A stretch of DNA of 64,000 nt from Lacinutrix neustonica (GCF_026625145.1 NZ_CP113088.1:3141501-3205500); one strand, 5' to 3'; shown: positions 8,479-19,989, counted from the stretch's first letter. Made by a program: numbers and translations. Notes: generated by a model not told the origin, from the letters alone.

Positions 8479-9177
8479 TTAAGGTGTAATAATTGAGATG
8501 TCATAATTTTGAAATAATCCAGACGCAATAACTCCAACGATATTCTTTATATCTTTTTCAAATGTCCTTTCTATTTTTTTAAATTTTACGTCAAGAATAA
8601 AATTTCCATTTTCTGTTATTACAGGACCATCTTTTTTTGTGGCCATTCTTAAATCCATTGTTACTATATCCATTTTAACTAGTGAATGGCGTACATAGTT
8701 TATAGCCTCAGGGATTACTTCTATTGGCACTTTAAACTTTTCTCCTAAATGAGTGACCATCTTTGATTTGTCTACAATAATATAATTTTTATTGCTCGAC
8801 ATTAATAACAATTTTTCCCTAAACATAGCACCACCACGTCCCTTTATTAAATTGTTGTCTACATCCACTTCATCAGCACCATCAAAGTACCAATCTGGTC
8901 TCTCTTGCTGAAGTGTTGTTAGTGTGAGACCCAAATATGTGCACGCTAATTCTATCTCATAAGAAGTGGGAATAACTTTTATTGTCAATTGCTCTTCTTT
9001 TACTTTTTGAGCAATATGCTTCAAGGCTAAAAATGCTGTAGAGCCCGAGCCTATACCTATGGTTTGACTGTCTTGAACCAATTTTGAGATTTTCTTTGCA
9101 ACTATCTCTTTTTGGTCTATATTTGATATTTCTTGCCCCCAGTTAAAATTTTCACTTATGTTATTCTTCCAGATCAT
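8479..9177 (-). CDS. rpiA: Ribose-5-phosphate isomerase A
   Basis: A 232-residue RpiA, normal family length, that interconverts ribose 5-phosphate and ribulose 5-phosphate in the pentose phosphate pathway. It shows the phosphate loop GIGSGSTAFLAL (residues about 41-52), the active-site DGADEVD motif, and KGRGGAMFREK. It is cytoplasmic and intact. It is a housekeeping gene between two metal-related blocks, or an extra copy carried by the island; type II GAPDH at the left edge is another central-carbon gene in the window. The start ATG is at 9175-9177. Confidence 0.93.
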   Translation of the reverse strand: MIWKNNISENFNWGQEISNIDQKEIVAKKISKLVQDSQTIGIGSGSTAFLALKHIAQKVKEEQLTIKVIPTSYEIELACTYLGLTLTTLQQERPDWYFDGADEVDVDNNLIKGRGGAMFREKLLLMSSNKNYIIVDKSKMVTHLGEKFKVPIEVIPEAINYVRHSLVKMDIVTMDLRMATKKDGPVITENGNFILDVKFKKIERTFEKDIKNIVGVIASGLFQNYDISIITP

Positions 9178-9270
9178 TTTAATAAAACTTTGATTATTAT
9201 TAATTTAACAATCCCAAAGGTAAGGTCTATTCAATAAAATTGTGTCTTTTGTCATCTTTAGTATATTTTC

Positions 9271-11499
9271 CTAAAACCCATACGCAACAGAAAAATTTAT
9301 CCCAAAAGGATGGCCAGGACGTAAACCTGCTGGCACACGAGATACAGCATATTTTGTATTAAATAGGTTTATGATGTTTGTTGATAGCGTAAAATTTTCA
9401 TTAAGAAAATATCGAGCAGATAAGTCAACTATGAAGTTAGAATCCACTTTAAAATTTTCAGGAATAGATCCTGAACCAGCTTTAGTTCTAAATGCTCCAG
9501 TATATCGTGAATTTAGGTTTACTTCAAATTTCTTATGCTCTAGCCCAAAAGTTGCATTTAATTGATTTTTTGCGATGTATGGTATTTCGTCCCCTTTGGT
9601 CACCACTCCATAAATATCCTCGTTGCTATCGAAACTGGTCAGAAATTCGGTATCCGTGAGGGTATAGGAAACCGACACAGGAAGTTTAAATTTTTCTGAC
9701 TTATTATATAATAGGTTGTAATTCAGTAAAAATTCAATACCGCTTACGCGCACTTCACCTGCATTAAACTGGTCAAGACTTCCCGTACCACCTGTAGCAG
9801 CCAAATCACTTCCCAGTAGGTTTTGATAGTCATTGTAGAACCCAACAAGTTCCCCTTGTAGCCCTTTAACGCTAAATCGGGTTCCTACTTCGTAATTAAT
9901 ACTTTCTTCAGCATTTTGCCCTGGTGTATTGCTTGGTGGGGAAAACCCTTTGTGTACACCACCAAAAACTGAAAAATCGTTACTAAATCTGTAGTTTGCG
10001 CCTAAACCAGGAATCCATACGTTTACCTTGTTTTCGCGAATGGATAAATCTTGACCAGTCCTGGAAGGGTCATTGGTGCCATAGTCCATTCGGGTTAGAG
10101 TTATATTCTCATAGCGTAAGCCAGGTGTTAGGGTCAAGTTCTCAACTTTTATGGTGTATAAGAGGTGTGCAGCGAGAGCTTTTGCACCACTTATGCGGTT
10201 AGCGTCAGACCCTTTTTCGCCTACTGTCGTACGTATTAATTCATTGTTCAAGAATGCATACCTGTCCACCCATTGAAATCTGTCTTCATCATCCTCGTGG
10301 TAGCGTATTCCGGCTTCTAAAGTTTGTAACCCATCAGAACCCCATCGTAATTTGGCAATGGATTGAACACCATTTGACGTGTATGCTCTGTTGTTTGCCT
10401 TTACGCCCATAGCATCTTCTTGGGTGTTTTCGTTTCCTAAAATGGTTTGGTATTCTAATGGGAAATTCTGTGGCGATGAAAGGATATTACTAATGCTCAC
10501 TCTTTCGCCTAAATTTACATCATCCAATTTGTACCAATTACGTTTGAATTTATTCAAGTAACCGGTAGTGCTTATGTCTAATGATGATGATAATCGGATA
10601 AAGTGGGTAAGTTGGTATTGTTGATGCTCGGCATTCATTACATCCTCTGAAGAAGCTCTGTATCTTCTAAAGGTATTTTCTTGAAAATCTTCATCTGTCA
10701 AACCTAAGTAAGTTTCGTTTGCCTCTTCTTCGGAATACTGAATTTTAAACGTTAATGACTGATACGTTTTTGCGTCTAAATTTGAGTTAACCCTAAACTT
10801 GGCCAAATAATCAGATTTGTCAAATCCTGTATTGCCACCACCGTCAAGATTTTTAAAACCATCAGAATTATAATTAAAATAATCCGTTACAAATCCAAAA
10901 TTTTTATAGCTATCACCAATTGTTAATTGAGTACTTCTTGAATCGTAATTTCCTGCAGCAATGGAAGCCCTTCCGGAGAATTTGTTTGGAATTCGGGAAG
11001 ATATCATATTTATGGCGCCACCAGTGGTATTGGGACCGTACTGAATTTGGCTGCTTCCTTTTAAAACCTCTACGGCCTGCATACGACCAATGGTAGGAAA
11101 ATAATAGGCGGCAGGTGCGCTATAAGGTGCAGGGGCAATGAGCACACCATCTTCCATTAAATTGATTTTTGCACTACGCTCAGGCGATGTGCCTCGCAAA
11201 CTTATATTTGGGCGTAATCCGAAACCATCTTCTTCATAAATGTTAATTCCTGGAACTGTTTGTAATACCCTGTTGATGTTAGTATAAGAGAATTTTTTTA
11301 AGTCTTCTTCGGAAATATAGCTTGCAGAACCCGTTTTGTTTTTAACCTCAAACCTACTACCTAGTATAGTATTTCCTGAGACTACAACCTCTTTTAACTG
11401 TTCCGTTTTTTGTTGGATAGTATCTTTTTTTTGGGGATTAGTTTGTGCCCATATATTTGGGAATTGCAAAATAAGTATTAGAATAAAGAGAATTCGCAT
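9271..11499 (-). CDS. TonB-dependent outer membrane receptor, FecA-like
   Basis: A 742-residue TonB-dependent receptor with a signal peptide ending NIWAQ. The plug domain follows (residues about 35-170; EVVVSGNT, then LQTVPGINIYEEDGFGLRPN and SLRGTSPERS), and then a 22-strand barrel ending in the aromatic-terminal sequence FSVAYGF. The RPNISLRG...INLMEDGVL pattern in the plug is like FecA-type ferric citrate receptors. The C-terminal part has SRVPAGLRPGHPFGINFS, typical of the last strands. It is intact. The substrate is not determinable; import of a ferric chelate or another metal complex is the natural guess. It is divergent from the next, plus-strand gene. Confidence 0.88.
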   Translation of the reverse strand: MRILFILILILQFPNIWAQTNPQKKDTIQQKTEQLKEVVVSGNTILGSRFEVKNKTGSASYISEEDLKKFSYTNINRVLQTVPGINIYEEDGFGLRPNISLRGTSPERSAKINLMEDGVLIAPAPYSAPAAYYFPTIGRMQAVEVLKGSSQIQYGPNTTGGAINMISSRIPNKFSGRASIAAGNYDSRSTQLTIGDSYKNFGFVTDYFNYNSDGFKNLDGGGNTGFDKSDYLAKFRVNSNLDAKTYQSLTFKIQYSEEEANETYLGLTDEDFQENTFRRYRASSEDVMNAEHQQYQLTHFIRLSSSLDISTTGYLNKFKRNWYKLDDVNLGERVSISNILSSPQNFPLEYQTILGNENTQEDAMGVKANNRAYTSNGVQSIAKLRWGSDGLQTLEAGIRYHEDDEDRFQWVDRYAFLNNELIRTTVGEKGSDANRISGAKALAAHLLYTIKVENLTLTPGLRYENITLTRMDYGTNDPSRTGQDLSIRENKVNVWIPGLGANYRFSNDFSVFGGVHKGFSPPSNTPGQNAEESINYEVGTRFSVKGLQGELVGFYNDYQNLLGSDLAATGGTGSLDQFNAGEVRVSGIEFLLNYNLLYNKSEKFKLPVSVSYTLTDTEFLTSFDSNEDIYGVVTKGDEIPYIAKNQLNATFGLEHKKFEVNLNSRYTGAFRTKAGSGSIPENFKVDSNFIVDLSARYFLNENFTLSTNIINLFNTKYAVSRVPAGLRPGHPFGINFSVAYGF

Positions 11500-11710
11500 T
11501 TGCTTTAAATTATTTAGAATGAATATAAATAAAGGGCAAATGTAGTAGTCTTTTTCAATTAAACAAATATTATTTAGAATAATTCTTAATAATAAAATTT
11601 AAGCAATTTAGACTCAATAATTTATAATTTGTAATGGATTAAATTCAGTATAAATCTTCAAGTGGAATCTAAATTATTTGTTAAATCAAGAAATTCTGCT
11701 AAAAATTTAA

Positions 11711-11718
11711 TAGCTTTG
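11711..11718 (+). promoter_or_regulatory. Putative -7 box TAGCTTTG before HYC_CC_PP gene
   Basis: TAGCTTTG matches the Bacteroidota -7 consensus TAnnTTTG and ends 8 bp before the ATG at 11727, so the message would be almost leaderless. A convincing TTG-type -33 box at the usual spacing was not found. The same arrangement (TATCTTTG just before the ATG) occurs at 31083-31090. Confidence 0.5.
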
Positions 11719-11726
11719 TAAAATTA

Positions 11727-12143
11727 ATGAAGAAGGTTTTTTATAAAATATCATCCGCTTGCTTAGCACTTATTGTGTTGTTGTCAACTGTTTCTTTTAC
11801 TGTTGATAGTCATTACTGTGGCGATACTTTAGTGGATTCTTCTTTATTTGGCCACGTCGAAACTTGTGGTATGGAAGTTCAACAACAATCCCCGTCATCA
11901 GAGTGTGATATTTCAAAAAAAGATTGCTGTAGTGATGAACAAGTGATTGTTGAAGGTCAAGATACTTTAAAAACATCGTTCGACAAATTAGATAAAGACC
12001 AACAACTATTTGTTGCTGCTTTTATCCATACCTATATAAATTTATTTTTCGAATCTCAAGAAGATTTAAATTCATATAGAGATTATACACCTCCTCCCTT
12101 GGTCAGGGATATTCAAGTTTTAGACCAGACTTTCCTTATTTGA
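11727..12143 (+). CDS. HYC_CC_PP family secreted peptide upstream of CusA
   Basis: A 138-residue secreted protein. The signal peptide ends near TVSFTVDS and is followed by HYCGDTLVD (the HYC motif), KKDCCSDEQ (the CC motif), and a late TPPPLVRDIQ (the PP motif), ending QTFLI. These motifs define the HYC_CC_PP family. Paired cysteines suggest metal binding in the periplasm. It lies about 105 bp upstream of the cusA start, with which it is probably co-transcribed. It is intact, unlike the next gene. Paralog: 7749-8171. Confidence 0.85.
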   Translation: MKKVFYKISSACLALIVLLSTVSFTVDSHYCGDTLVDSSLFGHVETCGMEVQQQSPSSECDISKKDCCSDEQVIVEGQDTLKTSFDKLDKDQQLFVAAFIHTYINLFFESQEDLNSYRDYTPPPLVRDIQVLDQTFLI

Positions 12144-12247
12144 TTTTTAAGTAATTAGAACTGTAGTCCTACATTAATTTGTTTTGGACATTTCTGCTTG
12201 TTTGCCACTTTTTAAACAAGATTTATAATTACTTAATAATCATTTCT

Positions 12248-15200
12248 ATGCTGAATAAAAGCATCAAATTTCTAATTGAAAATAAACTCGTAGCAGTTTT
12301 AATGCTCATCCTATTTATAGGTTGGGGCGTTGTAAACGCACCTTTTAGTTGGGACACCGGTTTTTTACCATCTAATCCTGTTGCAGTAGATGCTATTCCG
12401 AGATATAGGGGAAAATCAACAAATTGTTTTTACCAAGTGGCAAGGTCGTTCACCACAGGATATTGAAGACCAAATTACATACCCCTTAACAACTTCCCTG
12501 CTTGGTATTCCTGGAGTAAAAACAATTCGTAGTTCTTCTATGTTTGGTTTTTCCAGTATCTATATCATTTTTGAAGAAGATATTGAATTCTACTGGTCAC
12601 GTAGTAGGATTTTAGAGAAACTAAATTCACTGCCAGCAAACCTATTGCCGGATGGAGTAAATCCATCTTTAGGACCCGATGCCACAGGTCTAGGTCAAAT
12701 ATATTGGTACACATTGGAAGGGCGCGATGAAAAAGGAAATGTAACTGGCGGCTGGGATTTACAGGAGCTGCGTAGTATTCAAGATTATTATGTAAAATAC
12801 GGATTGTCCTCGGCAAGTGGTGTTTCAGAAGTTGCCTCTATTGGTGGTTATGTTCAGGAATACCAAGTTGATGTTGACCCTGAAAAAATGCGCCAATACA
12901 GTATTGGTTTAAGCGATGTTGTAAAAGCAGTAAAGGAAAGCAACCAAGATATTGGGGCGCAGACCTTGGAAATAAATCAAGCAGAATATTTAGTTCGTGG
13001 TTTGGGTTATGTAAAATCTGTGGCTGATATTGAAAATGCAGTAGTTACTTCAGAAAATTTTACTTCTATACGAATCAAGGATATCGCAAAAGTAAATTTA
13101 GGACCACAAACCAGACGTGGTATTCTGGATAAGGAAGGTGCCGAAGTTGTGGGTGGTGTCGTTGTGGCTCGTTACGGTGCAAACCCAATGGAAGTAATTA
13201 ATAATGTGAAAGACCAAATAGTTGAACTTTCAACAGGATTACCGAGCAAAGTCTTAGCTGATGGGCGCACTTCACAAGTAACTATTGTTCCATTTTATGA
13301 CCGTACAGAACTCATTCAAGAAACACTTCATACGCTGAATGAAGCCCTTACACTTGAAATTCTAATTACAATTTTGGTCATCATTGTGATGGTGTTCAAC
13401 CTGCGCGCGTCTATTCTTATTTCAGGATTATTGCCTGTTGCCGTATTAATGGTATTTATTGCGATGAAACTATTCAATGTAGATGCAAATATTGTTGCCT
13501 TATCAGGTATTGCTATAGCCATTGGTACAATGGTGGATGTAGGCGTCATACTTGCCGAAAATATGATTCGGCATTTGGAAGATGAAAAATTACGCTTTAA
13601 AGAAAGTGGAATAGAATACACAACAAATGAAATTGTCTATAATGCTACTGCCGAGGTTTCAGGAGCTATTTTAACAGCTGTACTCACAACTATTATAAGC
13701 TTCATACCAGTATTTACATTGATAGGTGCTGAAGGCAAACTATTTAGACCACTAGCATTTACTAAAACAATGGCACTTTCTGCGGCCTTGGTTATTGCAC
13801 TTTTCTTAATACCACCATTTGCCGCATTCTTGTTTAGGAAAACGAATATTAGAGAACGTTCTAAATATATTCTCAACGGTTTGCTTATTATTCTTGGCAT
13901 CACTGCCATTGTTTACGGCTATTGGTTTGGGCTTATCTTAATAGCCTATGGCGTTGTTGCACTATTGAGCGTAAGAGATATTATAACAACTAAAAGAGCT
14001 AATTTATTTCACATTATTATTTCCTGCATTGCTATTGTGTTCTTGCTTGCTGAATATTGGCGACCGCTCGGTTTTGATCGGAGCATCTTAATGAACTTGA
14101 TTTTTGTAGCGATTATCTGTTTTGGATTACTGGGGGTGTTTTCAATTTTCCAAAGGTATTATGACAATATATTACGTTGGGCACTTCAAAACCGATTACT
14201 GTTTTTAATCATTCCAACAACGGTGTTTATTTTAGGAGTGGTTATAATGCGAAATACTGGTAAAGAATTTATGCCATCGCTCAACGAAGGTTCGTTTCTT
14301 TTAATGCCTACATCTTTACCACATTCGGTGTAGAAGAAAATAAGCGTGTACTGCAACAACTCGATATGGCGGTTGCTACGATTCCAGAAATAGAAACAGT
14401 AGTAGGAAAATCAGGTCGAACAGAATCCGCGCTCGACCCTGCACCACTATCGATGTATGAAAATATGATTCAGTATAAATCTGAATATATGCGGAATGAA
14501 TCCGGAGAGCGCCAACGTTATAAAATGAATGATGACGGATTGTTTGTATTGAAAAATGAAAAATTCATCATCAACCCAAATAACGAAATCAGTGACGATG
14601 CAAACTACGAAGCATCTCAGCTTAAAACAAACGCAACTAATGAAGATTTAATTCCAGATGATGATGGGGAATACTACCGTAACTGGAGACCGTGAAATAG
14701 TCAGTCCTGATGATATATGGAATGAAATAGTTAAGGTCACTAAATTTCCTGGAGTTACCTCTGCACCGAAACTACAACCTATCGAGACAAGATTGGTAAT
14801 GCTTCAAACTGGAATGCGAGCACCTATGGGCATCAAAGTGAAAGGTCCTGATTTAAAAACCATTGAAGCTTTTGGTCTGCAATTGGAAGGTCTTTTGAAA
14901 CAAGCCGAAGGTGTAAAAGAACAAGCTGTTTTTGCAGACCGTATTGTAGGTAAACCTTATTTGTTAATTGATATAAAAAGAGAGCAATTGGCGCGGTACG
15001 GAATTTCGATTATGGATGTTCAAGAAGTACTTCAAGTAGCCGTAGGCGGTATGCCACTTACCCAAACAGTAGAAGGTCGTGAGCGTTATGGTGTTCGTGT
15101 TCGCTACCCAAGAGAGTTGCGTGGTAACCCGTAAGACCTTAAAAATATTTATGTACCTGTGGAAAAAGGAAGTCCTGTTCCTTTAGGAGAGTTGGTGGAT

Positions 15201-16002
15201 ATTCGCTATGAACAAGGTCCGCAAGTAATTAAAAGTGAAGACACCTTCCTTGTGGGTTATGTGCTTTTTGATAAGCTAGATGGTTTTGCCGAGGTAGATG
15301 TGGTTGAAAATGCGCAGGCTTTGTTTAAAAAGAAAATTGAGGCTGGCGAGTTAATCGTTCCTAAAGGAATCAGTTATAAATTTACAGGTACCTACGAAAA
15401 TCAGTTACGAGCGGAGAAAACACTTTCTGTTGTAGTGCCACTCGCACTTCTTATTATTTTCTTGATTCTATATTTCCAGTTCAAATCAGTCAGCACATCG
15501 CTTATGGTATTTTCAGGAATTACTATAGCCTTTGCTGGTGGTTTCATTATGATCTGGTTGTACGGCCAAGATTGGTTCTTCAATTTTAATCTTTTCGGGG
15601 AAAATATGCGAGATCTGTTCAATATGAAAACTATCAATTTAAGTGTGGCGGTTTGGGTAGGTTTTATTGCACTTTTCGGCATTGCTACAGATGATGGCGT
15701 GGTAATGGCCACCTACCTCACGCAGACTTTTGACAGAGAAGAACCAACAGACAAAAAGGGGATTCGACTGGCAACCCTTGAAGCTGCTGGCAAGAGGATA
15801 AGACCTTGTTTAATGACAACCGTAACTACCATTCTCGGCACTATTACCCATACTCACTTCTACAGGAAAAGGAAGTGATATAATGATACCTATGGCAATC
15901 CCAATTTTTGGTGGGATGATTATCGATATTACCTCTTATTTCTTGTTACCAGTGCTATTTAGCTGGAAGAAAGAATATCAATTAAAACGAGCTACAAAAT
16001 GA
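12248..16002 (+). CDS. cusA: CusA/CzcA heavy-metal RND efflux pump (five lesions)
   Basis: Inner-membrane proton-driven RND pump, about 1250 residues after repair, which is normal for Bacteroidota CusA with the extended loop. Repaired N-terminus runs into VDAIPDIGENQQIVFTKW. The family features ITYPLTTSLLGIPGVKTIRS and the TM4 motif GTMVDVGVILAENM (proton-relay Asp and Glu) are visible, as is the late GIATDDGVVMATYL. As sequenced it is in six pieces, with breaks at about 12400, 14326, 14691, 15836 and a TAA at 15132-15134. All five lie at CCWGA/TCWGG contexts, so this is probably an intact gene. It exports Cu(I)/Ag(I) or a related cation from periplasm or cytosol. The stop overlaps the next ATG (15999). 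Confidence 0.85.
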
Positions 16003-17217
16003 GATATATAATTTTAATAATATTTGTTTTTTTCGCTTTCGCGGAAGTAAATGCACAAGATTTAGCATCCTATATTCAGGAAGCCGAAAAGAATAATCCG
16101 GAAATTCAAGCTTTTGAATTGCGCTACAACATAGCGGAAGAAAAGGTAAATGAAGCTGATTGGTTACCAAACACAGAGATTGGCTTAGGCTACTTTGTGA
16201 GCGAACCAGGAAACCCGAACAGGGGCGCAACGTGCACGTTTTTCAGTAAAACAAATGTTGCCTTGGTTTGGAACCATATCAGCAAGGGAAAACTATGCTT
16301 CATCAATGGCCGAAGCCCAATTTGTTGATATAGCGATTGCAAAAAGAAAACTTTCGTTATCAGTATCCCAATCCTATTATAAACTCTATGCAATAAGTGC
16401 AAAACAGGGTATTCTGGATGAGAATATAGAACTTCGGAAACCTATGAACGCCTTGCATTAACCTCTGTAGAAGTGGGAAAGGCATCAGCGGTTGATGTAC
16501 TTCGCCTTCAGATAAGACAGAACGAGTTGATTCAGCAGAAAGAAGTGCTGGAACAAGATTATTTGGCGGAGCAAGCGCTCTTTAATAATCTTTTGAATCG
16601 TGATGAAAATATTGCCGTAGAGGTCGTAAAGCAGATGATAATTCCCGAAGAAGATGTGTTTATTTTGACTGACAATCTACAGCTTAACCCGTAACTTATT
16701 AAATACGATAAATTATATGAATCTATCGAAGAAGCCGAATTATTAAACCAAAAAGAGAGTGCGCCCAATATCGGTTTTGGTTTGGACTATGTGCCTGTAT
16801 CAGAACGTCCGAGATATGAATTTTTCCGATAATGGTAAAGACATTGTGATGCCTATGGTTTCTATTTCAATTCCCATTTTCAATAATAAATATAAGTCAG
16901 TGACAAAGCAAAATGAATTGAAACAATTGGAAATAAAATCACAGAAAGAAGAGAGGCTCAATAACCTTGAAACACGTCTTGCACAAGCTATTTATAATAG
17001 AAATACAATGAGAATTAAGTTTAATGTACAAACAGACAATTTAAAGCAGGCGAATGACGCCGAAGAAATTCTCATTAAGAATTACGAAACCGGAACTATA
17101 GATTTTAACGATGTGCTCGATGTACAAGAATTGCAGTTAAGGTTTCAAATCAATTTAATCGAATCTAATAGAGGGTATTATACAGAATATGCCATCATAA
17201 ATTATTTGACAAAATGA
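15999..17217 (+). CDS. TolC-family outer membrane factor (four lesions)
   Basis: Outer membrane channel of the CusA system, about 405 residues after repair. Signal peptide FVFFAFAEVNAQ is followed by a TolC helical repeat: NNPEIQAFELRYNIAEEKV (residues about 30-50), then repeated VSQSYYKLYAI and NPELIKYDKLYESIEEA after repair. It reads in four pieces because of extra or lost bases at about 16209, 16435 and 16811, and a TAA at 16692-16694 that fits NPE with a swapped base. Each site is CCWGA or TCWGG. The start overlaps the end of CusA by the ATGA arrangement, so translation is coupled. Confidence 0.8.
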
Positions 17218-19583
17218 AAACAATAAAAATTATTACGCTATTACTTTTCACAACTTCAATTTTTGCCCAAGTAGGCACAAACGGAAATGATAGAAAGGAA
17301 GATGGGCGACCTGTTAAGGAGTATAACCTTACCATTGAAGAAAACGAAATGACACTTGGAGGTGTTACTGCCAATGCAATGACCATCAATGGAGGTATCC
17401 CTGGGCCTGTTTTGGAATTTAATGAAGGAGACCTTGCTATAATCAACGTAACCAATAAAATGGATGAAGAAACTTCAGTGCATTGGCACGGATTGATACT
17501 TCCCAATTTTTACGACGGGGTTCCATATTTAACTACCCCACCGATTGAGCCAGGAACAACCTTCCAATACAGAATCCCAATCAACCAATCGGGAACATAT
17601 TGGTACCATTCCCACACAATGCTACAAGAACAAAAAGGTGTTTATGGGTCTATTATCATTCATCCAAAAGAGAAAACCTTGGAATATGATAAAGATTTAG
17701 TCGTGGTATTATCAGATTGGACCAATGAAAAACCAATGAATGTATTACGAAACCTTAAAAGAGGTAACGAGTGGTATCAAGTTAAAAAAGGCACAGCAGT
17801 GCCATTAAGTAGAGTCATTTCAGAAGGTGCCTTTGGTGCCCAACTTAAATTTTGGAGAGACCGTATGGAAGGAGCTGATATTGCAGACATTTATTATCCC
17901 GCATTTTTGTCCAACGGTAAAAAACTGGCAGAATATCCGAATTTAGGGCTGGCGAAAAAGTAAGGCTTCGCTTTATCAACGCATCGGCTTCTACCTATTA
18001 TTGGATGGACTTTGGCGGAGGTAACCCAATGTTGGTTTCCAGTGATGGTGTTGATGTGCAACCCGTTTCCAAAAGCAGATTTCTCTTTGGCATAGCCGAA
18101 ACGTATGATGTAATTGTAACTATTCCGGAAGGAACTATTGAAATTACCGCAACCGCTCAAGATGGTTCAGGTCATACCTCTATACAGTTAGGTAATGGCA
18201 CTCTTTACCCAGCCAAAAGAATTGATAGACCTGATAAGGTAGCGATGATGAAGCAAATGGCTAGAATGGATATGAAAATGGGAGCACCTGCAATGGTTGG
18301 AAACAAGAAGAAGAATACACCCGAAGTTTTAATGCAGAAGTACGGAATGAAGATGAATATGAAGGACGGCGAGATGAAAATGGGGAACGATAAGATGTCG
18401 ATGAAAGATGGCAAAATGAATGACCAAATGGATATGAAGATGGATGATACAATGGGAATGAAAAAAGACTCGATGTCAATGAGCCATAATGGAGCATCAA
18501 ATAAAATGGAAGGTCATATGCACAATATGCCAATGATGCAGAAGGATTCTACTTCTTTTGATTATGAGGAGCGAAAGACATACTTCAACTATGATTTTTT
18601 AGAGGCAAAAGAAAAAACTGAATTTAAGGCAGATTTACCAGTAAATGAAGTGTTGCTTAACCTAACAGGTAATATGAATCGCTATGTATGGAGTATGAAT
18701 GGGGTGCCATTATCAGAAACGGATAAGATAAATATAAAAGGAGGCGAGGTAACCGGAATTACATTAAATAACCTGACTATGATGCACCATCCAATGCACT
18801 TGCACGGTCATTACTTCAGGGTCATCAATGAAAAAGGAGAACGTTCCCCATTAAAGCATACCGTGAACGTACCACCAATGCAGAAAGTTATTATTGAATT
18901 TTATAACGAAGAGTATGGCGATTGGTTCTTTCATTGTCACGTATTGTACCATATGATGGGTGGTATGGCAAGAGTGTTTAGTTACGATACCCCAAGGGAT
19001 GATAGAATGAAAGATTATCCAGTTCAGAAACTTATCGATGAGACAGACCATTATTATTCGTGGGGATTGGCTCGTGCAGGTTCAAATTTTAATGAACTCT
19101 TTTTAACGTCGAGCAATATCCGAAATGAATTTGGTTTGAGAGCAGAGTTCGATTACGACCAAAATCTTGAAGCCGAAATAAGTTATAATAGGTATCTGAA
19201 CGATTGGGTACGTGTTTATGCAGGAGTAAATACCGAAACGTCAACACCAGATTCTTACGATACATTTAATACCGTAGGATTGGTTGGTGTAAAGTATTTT
19301 ACGCCTTATAGATTTAATGTAGATGTGAGTATGGACCATCAGCTACGCCCAAGAATACGTTTGGACAGAGAATTATTGATTTTTCCAAGAATTTTTCTCG
19401 GAAGGCGAATACGAATACAGAGCAGATTTTGGATGGGTCAATGATTTAGAGAATAATAAATCATTTGAAAGCGAAACACAATGGTTGGTAGGGGTTGCAT
19501 ACATTCTTTCACGCAATTTTTCAATCCAAGCTAACTACAATAACCGATATGGATTGGGTGGTGGACTATTAGCAAGATTTTAA
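17214..19583 (+). CDS. CopA-type multicopper oxidase with CopB-like C-terminal domain (two lesions)
   Basis: A periplasmic or surface multicopper oxidase of about 789 residues after repair. The copper ligands are clear: VHWHGLILP, YWYHSHTML, HHPMHLHGHYF and WFFHCHVLYH. Between cupredoxin domains 2 and 3 is a Met/Asp-rich insert (about residues 340-450, such as MKMNMKDGEMKMGNDKMSMK), which would bind Cu(I). The last about 180 residues (RNEFGLRAEFDYDQN, LRPRIRLDRELLIFPRIF, FGWVNDLENN, ARF end) resemble CopB, the outer-membrane copper-resistance barrel. Lesions at about 17938 and 19399 are CCWGAATT read CCGAATT and TCTGGAAG read TCTCGGAAG. It oxidises Cu(I) to the less toxic Cu(II). It overlaps TolC by four bases. 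Confidence 0.85.
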
Positions 19584-19602
19584 ACAACTAAAAATTAAAA
19601 AG

Positions 19603-19989
19603 ATGAACTATTATTTTAATAAAACAATCAATGGAACCTTCGAAGAGGTCATAGAGAAAGTGACACAAGGATTAAAGGAAGAAAGTTTTGGAATCCTTAC
19701 AGAAATTGATGTAACAGAAACACTAAAGAAAAAACTGGATATAGACTTTAAAAAGTATAGGATACTCGGAGCTTGTAATCCGCCCTATGCACATAAAGCT
19801 TTGCAAGCAGAAGATAAAATTGGAACGATGTTGCCCTGCAATGTCATAGTACAGGAAATCGAAGCAGGTATCATTGAAGTTGCGGCCGTAAACCCAATGG
19901 CATCAATGCAAGCTGTAAAAAATGAAAAATTGAATGAGGTAGCCAGCGAAATAACTGCAATGTTGGAAAACGTAATTGAAAAATTATAA
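19603..19989 (+). CDS. DUF302 protein
   Basis: A 128-residue DUF302 protein. It has the domain's FEEVIEKVTQGLKEESFGIL strand-helix, the ILGACNPPYAHKAL segment and the MLPCNVIVQEI core. DUF302 proteins are cytosolic or periplasmic, of unknown biochemistry, and often accompany sulfur or metal stress genes. There is no signal peptide. The conserved NPPYAHKA and one Cys in each of the two central segments (ACNPP, LPCNV) suggest a thiol role, which is not proven. It lies 19 bp after the multicopper oxidase and is probably in the same transcript. Confidence 0.9.
   Translation: MNYYFNKTINGTFEEVIEKVTQGLKEESFGILTEIDVTETLKKKLDIDFKKYRILGACNPPYAHKALQAEDKIGTMLPCNVIVQEIEAGIIEVAAVNPMASMQAVKNEKLNEVASEITAMLENVIEKL

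Noticed and set aside
15132..16694. Stop-codon readthrough or recoding at the two TAA codons in CusA and TolC
   Set aside because: Both stops occur as CCGTAA where CCTGAA (Pro-Glu) fits the families (RGNPED, LNPEL). The swap is the same artefact, so recoding is unnecessary.
12248..17217. Widespread pseudogenisation of the CusA/TolC system
   Set aside because: The breaks share one motif and a small set of edits, with no decay of the codons between them. Real decay would give varied lesions. I treat the genes as intact in the cell.
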